From CANHVK01 sp046304235 (lineage in GTDB: Bacteria > Bacteroidota > Bacteroidia > Flavobacteriales_D > Crocinitomicaceae), in the NCBI GenBank assembly GCA_046304235.1, contig JBKCEW010000005.1:1-16637 (forward strand): 16,637 nucleotides of DNA. Reading direction: 5' to 3'. The position numbers and the translations under genes were made by a program. Within the stretch, counting starts at the first letter, position 1; each line of letters opens with the position of its first letter. The notes below the pieces were generated by a model, which saw only the letters and a list, made by a program, of their open reading frames with translations, was not told the DNA's origin and searched no databases. Positions 5,992 through 13,903 of this stretch are shown piece by piece.

Positions 5992-7212
5992 CTACATTCC
6001 CAACATCAACAACTCTATCGACTTGTACTTTAATCCAAAAACTTTTCCTAACGCTTCCGAAGTTAGTGTTCCTTTGTACATATAAACTCCAGAGCGGAAA
6101 CCAGCATCATCTTTAATTAATTCTTTACAACCACCATGGTTCCCCATTTCTAATAAGATCGGAGAGAATATATTTGAAAGACCTATTGAAGCCGTTCTTG
6201 AAACTCTTGATGCAATATTTGGAACACAGTAATGAATTACACCGTGCTTAATGTATGTAGGATTATTATGGTTTGTAACTCTTGATGTTTCAAAACAACC
6301 TCCTTGGTCGATACTAACATCTATGATAACTGAACCTTCTTTCATACTTTCCACCATCTCTTCAGTTATGATACATGGAGTTCTTCCATATTTAGAACGA
6401 ATAGCACCAATAACCACGTCTGCTCTACGAACAGATTCAGCCATCATACTCGGATTTAAAACCGAAGTAAATAAACGCTGACCTAAATTATTTTGTAATC
6501 TTCTCAAACGAGATAAAGAACTATCAAAAACTCTTACAGATGCACCTAATCCCAAGGCCGCTCTCGCAGCATATTCACCAACTATACCAGAACCTAAAAT
6601 AACCACTCTCGCTGGTTGAACTCCAGCAATTCCTCCTAACATCACCCCCTTTCCATGTTCATAATTCGAAAGTAATTCTGCAGCTATCGTTACAGAAGTA
6701 GTTCCTGCAATTTCTCCCATCGTTCTTACAACAGGATAAAATCCATCTTCATCCTTGATATAATCCCAAGCGACTGCCGTCACTTTTTTCTCCATCAACT
6801 TTTTAAGCAATTCTTTAGGTTGAACGGATAATTGTAACGCAGATATCAAAGTTTGATTCCCATGCATCAATTCTACCTCTGTTTCTGTTGGTGGTGCTAC
6901 TTTGAAAATAATATCACATTTATATACATCAGCAACATTATAACAAACCTCTGCACCTGCTTCAGAATAATCGTTATCTGTGTAATTAGAGCCATCTCCG
7001 CATTTAGATTCAATTTTCACACGATGTCCATGTGCTACTAACAAAGCTACAGCTTCAGGAACCAAGGCTACACGATTTTCTTGAAAAGCAATCTCTTTTG
7101 GAATACCAATATGTAAATATCCTTTTTTACGTTTAACCTCAAGTGTTTCTGCTTGAGGCAATAAACTGCTATCTTGAATCAGGGCTTTTAATAAATCAGG
7201 ATTTGTTGTCAT
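5992..7212 (-). CDS. ald: Alanine dehydrogenase-like protein (Ald/PNT family)
   Basis: Alanine dehydrogenase converts L-alanine and NAD+ to pyruvate, ammonia and NADH. The family pattern is clear: IPKEIAFQENRVALVPEAV (37-55, Arg47 matching the pyruvate-binding Arg15 of the M. tuberculosis enzyme), FKVAPP (103-108, Lys104 matching Lys75), the Rossmann motif GSGIVG (207-212) with Asp230 nearby, and DVSIDQGGCFE (298-308, Asp302 matching Asp270). Two things differ: the catalytic His96 position (LHL) is Gln127 in ALQLS, and the N-terminus is about 30 residues longer than in typical 371-residue Ald. It is the last gene of the porX-tsaE-ald unit and overlaps the tsaE end by 17 bases. It is usually annotated as alanine dehydrogenase in this phylum, but the exact substrate should be seen as unproven. 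Confidence 0.85.
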   Translation of the reverse strand: MTTNPDLLKALIQDSSLLPQAETLEVKRKKGYLHIGIPKEIAFQENRVALVPEAVALLVAHGHRVKIESKCGDGSNYTDNDYSEAGAEVCYNVADVYKCDIIFKVAPPTETEVELMHGNQTLISALQLSVQPKELLKKLMEKKVTAVAWDYIKDEDGFYPVVRTMGEIAGTTSVTIAAELLSNYEHGKGVMLGGIAGVQPARVVILGSGIVGEYAARAALGLGASVRVFDSSLSRLRRLQNNLGQRLFTSVLNPSMMAESVRRADVVIGAIRSKYGRTPCIITEEMVESMKEGSVIIDVSIDQGGCFETSRVTNHNNPTYIKHGVIHYCVPNIASRVSRTASIGLSNIFSPILLEMGNHGGCKELIKDDAGFRSGVYMYKGTLTSEALGKVFGLKYKSIELLMLGM

Positions 7213-7627
7213 TTTTTATCGTTATAGTTCTAGAGAAATCTTCTTCTACGCGAAGATACACCCAAATTGTGTTATCTGGCAAAAGTTCAATCATTTTTTC
7301 TGGCCACTCGATTAAACAAATACATTTTTGATCCAGTAATTCTTCAATTCCTATATCAAAAATTTCTTCTAACGAATTCAATCTATATAAATCCAAATGA
7401 TACACTGTACCATAAAAAGGGCTTTCGTATTGATTTATTAATGAATACGTTGGAGAACCATCCAACTCTTCAATCCCCATTGCTTTTAATACTTGTTGTA
7501 TAAATGTTGTCTTTCCTGCACCCATTTGACCTTCAAGAGCAACTACCTGATGATCATTTAGTAATTCCAATAAATCAATTACAATATCTTTTAAAGAATC
7601 AATGGAATTTACTGAATATGTTTTCAT
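7196..7627 (-). CDS. tsaE: tRNA t6A biosynthesis ATPase TsaE
   Basis: TsaE is the ATPase that works with TsaB and TsaD to make threonylcarbamoyladenosine at position 37 of ANN-decoding tRNAs. The 143-residue product has the normal length and motifs: Walker A GQMGAGKTT (34-42), the family SPTYSLINQY (58-67), a HLDLYRL segment (77-83), EIFDIGIEELL and IEWPEKM (106-112). The start ATG overlaps the stop of porX (ATGA, 7627-7624), and its own end overlaps the start of the ald-like gene by 17 bases, so the three genes form one tightly packed unit. Only TsaE of the t6A complex is in this window. Confidence 0.95.
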   Translation of the reverse strand: MKTYSVNSIDSLKDIVIDLLELLNDHQVVALEGQMGAGKTTFIQQVLKAMGIEELDGSPTYSLINQYESPFYGTVYHLDLYRLNSLEEIFDIGIEELLDQKCICLIEWPEKMIELLPDNTIWVYLRVEEDFSRTITIKNDNKS

Positions 7628-9174
7628 TTCTTTTTAGGTTTTAATTCCACAAAAGGAATACAAAGTTCCTCCAACGATAAACCACCGTGTTGAAAAGTAT
7701 TTTCATAGTGATTCACAAAATGATTGAAATTATTTGGATAAACAAAAAAATCATTCTCTTTTGCAAAAACAAATTCACTTGATACATTCGCCTTTGGTAA
7801 GAAAATTTGCTTCGGATCCTTGACCATAAAAACATCTTTTTCTTTGTAGGTCAAATTTCTACCTACTTTGTATCTTAAATTGGTGTTTGTTGATTTTTCA
7901 CCCATTATTTTAATAGGATTATTCACTTTCACGGTACCATGGTCTGTTGTAACAAATAATTTAAACCCTTGATTTGCTACTTTTTGAATGATTTCAACCA
8001 ATGGTGAGTGATCAAACCACGACACCGTTAACGAACGATATGCTGCCTCATCATCTGCCAACTCTTTGATAATATTCATTTCGGTTCTAGCATGTGAAAG
8101 CATATCTACAAAATTGTAAACCAATACATTTAGATCATTGTTTTTTAATTGATTAATTTGATCAATGTATTTTTTTCCTGCCTCTAAATTGGTGATTTTA
8201 TTGTATGCCAATTTTACCTGTTTACCATTTCGTTTTAAATTAGCCTCCAAGAATTCTTTTTCAAATTGATTTCTTCCTCCTTCATCTTCTTCATTGGTCC
8301 ATAATTTTGGAAATATACTTTGAATTTCAGAAGGCATTAACCCAGCAAAGAAAGCATTTCTAGCATAATGAGTAGCCGTAGGAAGAATACTAAAAATCAC
8401 CTCATCTGTTTCTACTTGAAAATATTTTGAAAAAACCGGTTTCAATACTTGCCATTGGTCATATCGTAAATTATCTATAACTAATAAGAAAACCTTTTCA
8501 TCTGCTAATTTTGGAAAAACCCTGTTTTTCAAAACTGTATGCAACATCTCAGGTGCTTCGTCTTTATTTTTCAACCAATATTCATAGTTTTCTCCGACAA
8601 AACGACAAAAAAGATCATTCGCCTCTTTCTTTTGAGATAGTAAAATTTCCTTCATCCCAGAATCCTGAATTTTTTCCAATTCAAGTTCCCAAAAAACAAT
8701 TTTTTGAAATATTGAAATCCATTCTTCTACCGAATCACAATCATTGATTCGATTGGCTAACTGTCGAAATTCTTGCTGATAATTAAAATTTACAGTTTGA
8801 GAAACTATTTTTTCGTGATCTAAATTCTTTTTCAAACTCAACAACAACTGATTTGGATGAACAGGTTTAATTAAATAATCTGCTATTTTTCGTCCAATCG
8901 CATCTTCCATAATAGATTCCTCTTCACTTTTTGTAACCATTACAATCGGTAAATCTGGCCTAAATTCTTTGATTCTTTCTAATGCAACCAACCCGGAAAT
9001 TCCTGGCATATTCTCATCTAAAAGAACTAAATCATATTGATTTTTAGCACATAGTTCGATTGCTTCCCCCCCATTGTTTATTGTCTCCACCAAATATCCT
9101 TTGTTTTCTAAAAACAAAATATGCGGTTTTAATAAATCAATTTCATCGTCTACCCAAAGAATTTTAGCCTGCAT
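7624..9174 (-). CDS. porX: PorX: response regulator with PglZ/alkaline-phosphatase-like domain
   Basis: PorX is the response regulator of the PorX-PorY system that controls type IX secretion and, in flavobacteria, gliding-related functions. Residues 1-120 form a receiver domain: acidic pair D9-D10, phosphoacceptor D53 in LLDEN, T81 and K103. A helical linker follows (about 125-215). Residues 220-516 form a PglZ domain of the alkaline phosphatase superfamily, with metal-site candidates D234 (VIDNLRYD), a Thr in LPTATHYAR (264-272), D411-H412 (TTDHG) and H497 (QHGGLS). Studies of P. gingivalis PorX report a zinc-dependent phosphodiesterase in this domain. Length and layout agree with known PorX proteins. 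It is the first gene of the porX-tsaE-ald unit. The neighbouring HD gene is divergent, with only 45 bases between the starts. No PorY kinase gene is in the window. Confidence 0.92.
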   Translation of the reverse strand: MQAKILWVDDEIDLLKPHILFLENKGYLVETINNGGEAIELCAKNQYDLVLLDENMPGISGLVALERIKEFRPDLPIVMVTKSEEESIMEDAIGRKIADYLIKPVHPNQLLLSLKKNLDHEKIVSQTVNFNYQQEFRQLANRINDCDSVEEWISIFQKIVFWELELEKIQDSGMKEILLSQKKEANDLFCRFVGENYEYWLKNKDEAPEMLHTVLKNRVFPKLADEKVFLLVIDNLRYDQWQVLKPVFSKYFQVETDEVIFSILPTATHYARNAFFAGLMPSEIQSIFPKLWTNEEDEGGRNQFEKEFLEANLKRNGKQVKLAYNKITNLEAGKKYIDQINQLKNNDLNVLVYNFVDMLSHARTEMNIIKELADDEAAYRSLTVSWFDHSPLVEIIQKVANQGFKLFVTTDHGTVKVNNPIKIMGEKSTNTNLRYKVGRNLTYKEKDVFMVKDPKQIFLPKANVSSEFVFAKENDFFVYPNNFNHFVNHYENTFQHGGLSLEELCIPFVELKPKKK

Positions 9175-9189
9175 GTGCGCGAATATTTA

Positions 9190-9197
9190 TAGTTTTG
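9190..9197 (+). promoter_or_regulatory. Candidate -7 box TAGTTTTG before the HD-domain gene
   Basis: TAGTTTTG matches TAnnTTTG and lies 22 bases before the proposed TTG start at 9220. There is no TTG at a suitable -33 position. It sits in the 45-base gap shared with the divergent porX. Confidence 0.37.
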
Positions 9198-9219
9198 AAA
9201 AAAGTTTAAATTTAATCCT

Positions 9220-10458
9220 TTGAGACCAAATCTGAAACCAAATAATAAAAAGAAATTAATTAACGATCCTGTTTATGGTTTTATTACTATTCCTGATGAT
9301 TTAATTTTTGATATTATTCAACATCCTTATTTTCAAAGATTACGAAGAATAACTCAATTGGGATTAACAAACCTAGTTTACCCAGGTGCATTACACACAC
9401 GATTTCACCATGTACTAGGTGCTATGCATTTAATGACTTTAGCCGTAAACGCCATAAGAAGAAAAGGGCATGAAATTTCACAAGAAGAAGAACAAGCAGT
9501 TTTGTTGGCAATTTTACTCCATGATATTGGGCATGGACCTTTTAGCCATTCGTTAGAATATGATATTGTTAAAAATGTAACTCATGAACAAATATCAACT
9601 TTTTTTATAAAAGAATTAAGCAAAGACTTTGATGGGAAATTAGATTTAACGCTCCTTATTTTTAATAATCAGTACCACAAAAAATTCTTACATCAACTTG
9701 TTTCTTCTCAATTAGATATGGACAGATTAGACTACCTTAATAGAGATAGTTTTTATACAGGAGTTTCTGAAGGGATAATTGGTTCTGATCGTTTGATTGA
9801 AATGCTAAATGTACATGAAGGGAATTTAGTATTAGAAGAAAAGGGAATTTATTCAGCTGAGAAGTTTATAGTGGCTAGAAGAATCATGTATTGGCAAGTA
9901 TATCTTCATAAGACTGTTACCTCTGCGGAACAAATGCTTATCCATATTATGAAAAGAGCGAAAGAATTATCGATTCAAGGTAAAACTTTATTTGCTAGTC
10001 CTGCTCTTTATTATTTTTTACAAAATGATATAAGTTTAGATGATTTTAAATCAGATAATATTACTTTAAAACAATTCGCTCAATTAGATGATTTTGATAT
10101 TTTGAGTGCTATAAAGGTTTGGCAGAATTTTGAAGACAAGGTACTATCTTTTCTTTGTAAAAAATTAATCAACAGAGAATTATTTAAAATTGAAATAGCT
10201 AAAGAGCCATTTTCTGAAGAAAGAATTCTTTCAGAAAAAGAAATCGCTAGATCTAAATACAATTTCAAAGAAGATGAATTAAACTACATCGTTTACCATA
10301 GAAACCAAACCAATAAGGAATATAATAAAAAGAAAGAGAAAATTAATATTCTCTTAAAAAATGGGGAAATCATCGATTTAGCTAAAGCTTCTGACAACCT
10401 TAATATTAACGCACTAGCCCATCCAGTTGAAAAATACTGTTTGTGTTATCCTTTATAA
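9220..10458 (+). CDS. HD-domain phosphohydrolase (dGTPase/SAMHD1-like)
   Basis: The 412-residue product belongs to the HD superfamily of metal-dependent phosphohydrolases, close to dNTP triphosphohydrolases and SAMHD1. Visible signatures are NDPVYGFI (15-22, the family DPxxG start), RLRRITQLG (40-48), RFHHVLGAMHL (61-71, first metal His64), ILLHDIGHGPFSHSLE (98-113, the HD pair 101-102) and LDMDRLDYLNRDS (165-177, last metal Asp). The C-terminal 200 residues are helical and less conserved. The substrate cannot be read from sequence; dNTPs are a guess from the family. No ATG lies upstream in frame before the TGA at 9196, and the next methionine falls after conserved residues, so the TTG at 9220 is the only sensible start. 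It is divergent from porX. Confidence 0.88.
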   Translation: MRPNLKPNNKKKLINDPVYGFITIPDDLIFDIIQHPYFQRLRRITQLGLTNLVYPGALHTRFHHVLGAMHLMTLAVNAIRRKGHEISQEEEQAVLLAILLHDIGHGPFSHSLEYDIVKNVTHEQISTFFIKELSKDFDGKLDLTLLIFNNQYHKKFLHQLVSSQLDMDRLDYLNRDSFYTGVSEGIIGSDRLIEMLNVHEGNLVLEEKGIYSAEKFIVARRIMYWQVYLHKTVTSAEQMLIHIMKRAKELSIQGKTLFASPALYYFLQNDISLDDFKSDNITLKQFAQLDDFDILSAIKVWQNFEDKVLSFLCKKLINRELFKIEIAKEPFSEERILSEKEIARSKYNFKEDELNYIVYHRNQTNKEYNKKKEKINILLKNGEIIDLAKASDNLNINALAHPVEKYCLCYPL

Positions 10459-10576
10459 ATAATATTCAAAAAAAATAACACAATAATACCATTTGATTAA
10501 ATTTAAACAACTTTCTTTTTTATTATTATTTTTTATTTTCTTTGCATTCAAATAAACTATAGTTGAAAGTCTGCAA

Positions 10577-12844
10577 ATGAAGAAGTTTAAGAACCTTATT
10601 TTTTATATTTCAACTATTGGATTCTTCTCATTTGCAATCTATTGGATTATAATTTTCGGAAGTAAACTTGAATTAGGAAAAAAAATTAAACTTCCCGTTT
10701 CAAATTCAACTCAATGGGTTGAATTTACAAATACGCTCGGTCATAGTTTAAAACATCCTTTAGCTATCTTGCTAGCACAAATTCTAACCATCATTTTAGT
10801 TGCTCGTTTTTTTGGTTGGTTTTTCAGAAAGATAGGCCAACCCACCGTAATTGGTGAGATTTTAGCAGGAATTATCTTAGGCCCTTCATTAGTTGGAATG
10901 TATTTTCCAGAATTCTCTGCGGGTTTATTCCCAAAAGAATCTCTTGGAAATCTTCAATTTTTAAGTCAGATTGGTTTGATTCTATTCATGTTTGTAATTG
11001 GAATGGAGTTAGACATCAAAGTACTAAAAAACAAAGCAAATGATGCCGTAGTAATTAGTCATGCAAGTATTATCATTCCATTCGCAATGGGAATGGCACT
11101 CGCCTACTTTGTTTATGATTCATTTGCTCCTGAAGGAACACAATTTTTGTCTTTTGCCCTTTTCCTAGGTATAGCAATGAGTATCACTGCTTTCCCTGTT
11201 CTTGCTCGAATTATTCAAGAAAGAGGAATGCACAAAACGAAATTAGGTACTGTAATTATCACTTGTGCTGCTGCGGACGATATTACCGCATGGTGTATAC
11301 TCGCAGCTGTAATCGCAATCGTGAAAGCAGGGTCATTTGTAAGTGCATTATATACAATTGCATTAGCTGTGATTTATGTGCTTTTAATGCTGAAGTTGGT
11401 TAGGCCGTTTCTAATACGAATTGGAGATATTAATGCAGAAAAAACACATATAAGTAAACCAATTGTAGCAATCTTTTTTATCACCTTAATATTTTCTGCT
11501 TGGGCCACTGAAGTTATAGGTATTCACGCATTATTCGGAGCTTTTATGGCCGGTGCTATCATGCCCGAAAGCACAAAATTCAGAGATATTTTTATTGAAA
11601 AAGTTGAAGATGTTGCGTTAGTTTTGTTGCTTCCCCTATTTTTTGTTTTTACCGGTTTAAGAACAGAAATTGGACTATTAAATGAGCTGAGTTTATGGAA
11701 AGTAACTGGATTGATTATTTTAGTTGCTGTTGCTGGTAAATTTATAGGTAGTGCACTTGCAGCTAGGTTTGTTGGTCAAAATTGGAAAGATTCATTAATA
11801 ATAGGTGCACTAATGAACACCAGAGGATTGATGGAATTGGTGGTTCTAAATATTGGGTACGATTTAGGAGTTTTAACTCCAGAAATCTTTGCAATGATGG
11901 TTATTATGGCCTTAGTCACTACTTTTATGACTGGTCCAGCATTAGATTTAATCGAATGGTCATTCAAAAAATTTAAAGCAGATACTAACACTTCAGAAGA
12001 ATCAAATAAATTCAGAATTCTACTCTCTTTTGGAAATAATGAAGGTGGTAAAAACTTACTTCAAATTGCGAATAGCTTTGTTAAAAAAATGAATCACAAT
12101 GCTGAAATTAGTGCATTACATTTAGAACCAACTAATGAGATTCACCAATTCAATATTAAAGAACTTGAAAAAGAAATTATGTCTCCAATCATTGAAACGG
12201 CTAGACAATTAAAACAACCTATCAACCCAATTTTTAAAGCATCAAACGATATTAATGCTGATATTATTGAAGAAGCTAATACAGGTGAATATGATTTATT
12301 ATTGATAGGTATTGGTCAATCGATGTACGAAGGTAGTTTTCTTGGTAAAGTGTTAGGTTTCACTACACGTATCATGAACCCTGAACTTTTAAAAAAGACC
12401 TTAACTGGAAAAGAAAAGTTATTTAATAATACTCATTTTGACGAAAGAACAAGAGAGATTTTATTCGGCAGTAAAATTCCTACAGGTATTTTTATAGAAA
12501 AAAACTTCAAAGAAATCACCCATGTAATCATTCCATTTATCTGTGAGTCAGATATTAAACTTGTTACTTATTTCCAAAAATTAATCAACAATACAGAAGC
12601 ACTAATTACGTTGATAGATATAAATGGATTTATCAAAAACAATGAAGTGTTAAGTCAAAAATTAACGTTAATTCAAGAATATGTTCCAGACCATTTACAA
12701 ATTTTAAGTGAATGGGAAATTGAGAAAAAATTAATCGGAAATTACGATTTAATGTTGGTTAGTCTCGAGGGTTGGGAATCCCTTCAAGTGGAAGATGAAG
12801 AATGGCTTAATAATTCTCCTTCGACCTTGATTTTAAGATCTTAA
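10577..12844 (+). CDS. CPA2-family cation/proton antiporter with C-terminal Usp-like region
   Basis: This inner-membrane Na+ or K+/H+ exchanger has 755 residues. An N-terminal hydrophobic segment (8-28) is followed by a loop and then the transporter domain (about 58-460) with around 12 membrane spans. Family hallmarks are GQPTVIGEILAGIILGPSLVG (87-107), LFMFVIGMELD (136-146), the acidic pair in AAADDITAW (231-239, D234-D235, ion path), LLPLFFVFTGLRTEIG (352-367) and GALMNTRGLMELVVLNIG (410-427). Residues about 476-755 are soluble and resemble two tandem universal-stress-type units, with YDLLLIGIG at 572-580; no TrkA-N/KefC motif is seen. The ion cannot be deduced. A weak -7-like TTTCTTTG lies at 10537-10544. 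The 3' end overlaps convergent bioF by 12 bases within a palindrome. Confidence 0.9.
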   Translation: MKKFKNLIFYISTIGFFSFAIYWIIIFGSKLELGKKIKLPVSNSTQWVEFTNTLGHSLKHPLAILLAQILTIILVARFFGWFFRKIGQPTVIGEILAGIILGPSLVGMYFPEFSAGLFPKESLGNLQFLSQIGLILFMFVIGMELDIKVLKNKANDAVVISHASIIIPFAMGMALAYFVYDSFAPEGTQFLSFALFLGIAMSITAFPVLARIIQERGMHKTKLGTVIITCAAADDITAWCILAAVIAIVKAGSFVSALYTIALAVIYVLLMLKLVRPFLIRIGDINAEKTHISKPIVAIFFITLIFSAWATEVIGIHALFGAFMAGAIMPESTKFRDIFIEKVEDVALVLLLPLFFVFTGLRTEIGLLNELSLWKVTGLIILVAVAGKFIGSALAARFVGQNWKDSLIIGALMNTRGLMELVVLNIGYDLGVLTPEIFAMMVIMALVTTFMTGPALDLIEWSFKKFKADTNTSEESNKFRILLSFGNNEGGKNLLQIANSFVKKMNHNAEISALHLEPTNEIHQFNIKELEKEIMSPIIETARQLKQPINPIFKASNDINADIIEEANTGEYDLLLIGIGQSMYEGSFLGKVLGFTTRIMNPELLKKTLTGKEKLFNNTHFDERTREILFGSKIPTGIFIEKNFKEITHVIIPFICESDIKLVTYFQKLINNTEALITLIDINGFIKNNEVLSQKLTLIQEYVPDHLQILSEWEIEKKLIGNYDLMLVSLEGWESLQVEDEEWLNNSPSTLILRS

Positions 12845-12846
12845 AA
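12831..12846. other. 16-base perfect palindrome holding two convergent stop codons
   Basis: TTTTAAGATCTTAAAA reads the same on both strands. It contains the antiporter stop (12842-12844, plus) and the bioF stop (12833-12835, minus) in mirror-symmetric positions. On each strand TTA-AGA-TCT-TAA encodes LRS-stop, so both proteins end in the same three residues. It may act as a weak two-way transcription end, but there is little room for a loop and no T run beyond four bases. Confidence 0.85.
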
Positions 12847-13900
12847 GATCTACTAGTTGTTCTATATTTTGTTTTGAATTAAACGAATGAATACAGATAC
12901 GAATTCGTTCACTTCCTTCTGCAACAGTAGGTGATAAAATGGGCTTAACCGCAAATCCGTTTTCTTGAAGCTTATTAGCCATTTTTATAGCATTTTCAAC
13001 TCCAGGACAAGAAATAATTTGAATTGGAGATGTAGAATCACTAATTAGCTCTACGCTAAACAATTTTCTAAAATAAAAAATATTTTCTCGAAGCGAATTT
13101 CGTGAGTTATTCAACTCATCCTCTTTAGTAATTATTTCACGAATCCTAAGGTAAGCATCTATAGGTAAGGCTGTAGTATAAATAAATGAACGAGCAAAAT
13201 TGATTAGATAATCTTTTACTTTATTTGATGAAAGTACAACCGCACCATGCGAACCATATGCTTTACCAAACGTGACTAATCTTGCAAATACATTTAACTT
13301 TAAAGATAATCCTTTACCTTCTTCCCCTAATACCCCTCCGGCATGTGCTTCATCAACTATTAGTAAAGCATCATTCTCTTCACAAATCTTATGAATGGAT
13401 TCAATTGGAGCTAAATCGCCATCCATAGAGTAAAGACTTTCAATTGCTACAAAAACGGTCCCTTTCGCTCTCTTCAGTTTTTGCTTTAAATCATCAACAT
13501 CATTATGTCTGAATGAATAAGAATCTGCATAACTCAATCGAATACCATCTCGAACCGATGCGTGAATCAAACTATCATAAATTACAGTATCCCCTTTCTG
13601 AGGTATCGATGAAAACAAACCAATATTTGCATCATAACCTGAATTAAAAACTAGCGCAGCATCAGACTGAAAATAATTCGCCAAAAAAAACTCACATTCT
13701 TCGGCAGCTTTTGAGTTACCAGATAGTAAACGAGAGCCTGTACTCCCTCCTATTATTTTGGTATTTGTGTGTGATGTATGAAATTTAGAAAATCCTAAAT
13801 AATCATTTGAATAAAAATCAATTGATTCATTAAACAAAGAAAGGGAGCGATTGCTCCCATCTTCATATCTTTTTGCTAAACGTTTCTCAAACGAATGCAT
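12833..13900 (-). CDS. bioF: 8-amino-7-oxononanoate synthase (KAPA synthase)
   Basis: BioF is a PLP enzyme that condenses pimeloyl-ACP (or pimeloyl-CoA) with L-alanine to give KAPA, the first step of the biotin ring pathway. The 355-residue product has alpha-oxoamine synthase motifs: FYSNDYLGFS (29-38), GGSTGSRLLSGN (51-62), SLIHASVRDG (110-119, with the His that stacks on PLP), ESLYSMDGD (154-162), VDEAHAGG (182-189) and the PLP lysine K213 in TFGKAYGSHGA. It is somewhat shorter than E. coli BioF (384). The start is 3 bases after the bioB stop, so the two are co-transcribed. The biotin context supports KAPA synthase over other members of the family. No bioA or bioD is in the window. Confidence 0.92.
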   Translation of the reverse strand: MHSFEKRLAKRYEDGSNRSLSLFNESIDFYSNDYLGFSKFHTSHTNTKIIGGSTGSRLLSGNSKAAEECEFFLANYFQSDAALVFNSGYDANIGLFSSIPQKGDTVIYDSLIHASVRDGIRLSYADSYSFRHNDVDDLKQKLKRAKGTVFVAIESLYSMDGDLAPIESIHKICEENDALLIVDEAHAGGVLGEEGKGLSLKLNVFARLVTFGKAYGSHGAVVLSSNKVKDYLINFARSFIYTTALPIDAYLRIREIITKEDELNNSRNSLRENIFYFRKLFSVELISDSTSPIQIISCPGVENAIKMANKLQENGFAVKPILSPTVAEGSERIRICIHSFNSKQNIEQLVDLLRS

Positions 13901-13903
13901 ATT

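Noticed and set aside
6251..7503. Several plus-strand open frames of 60-80 codons opposite ald and tsaE
   Set aside because: They lie antisense to well-conserved genes, have no recognisable motifs, and are shadows of the coding frame.
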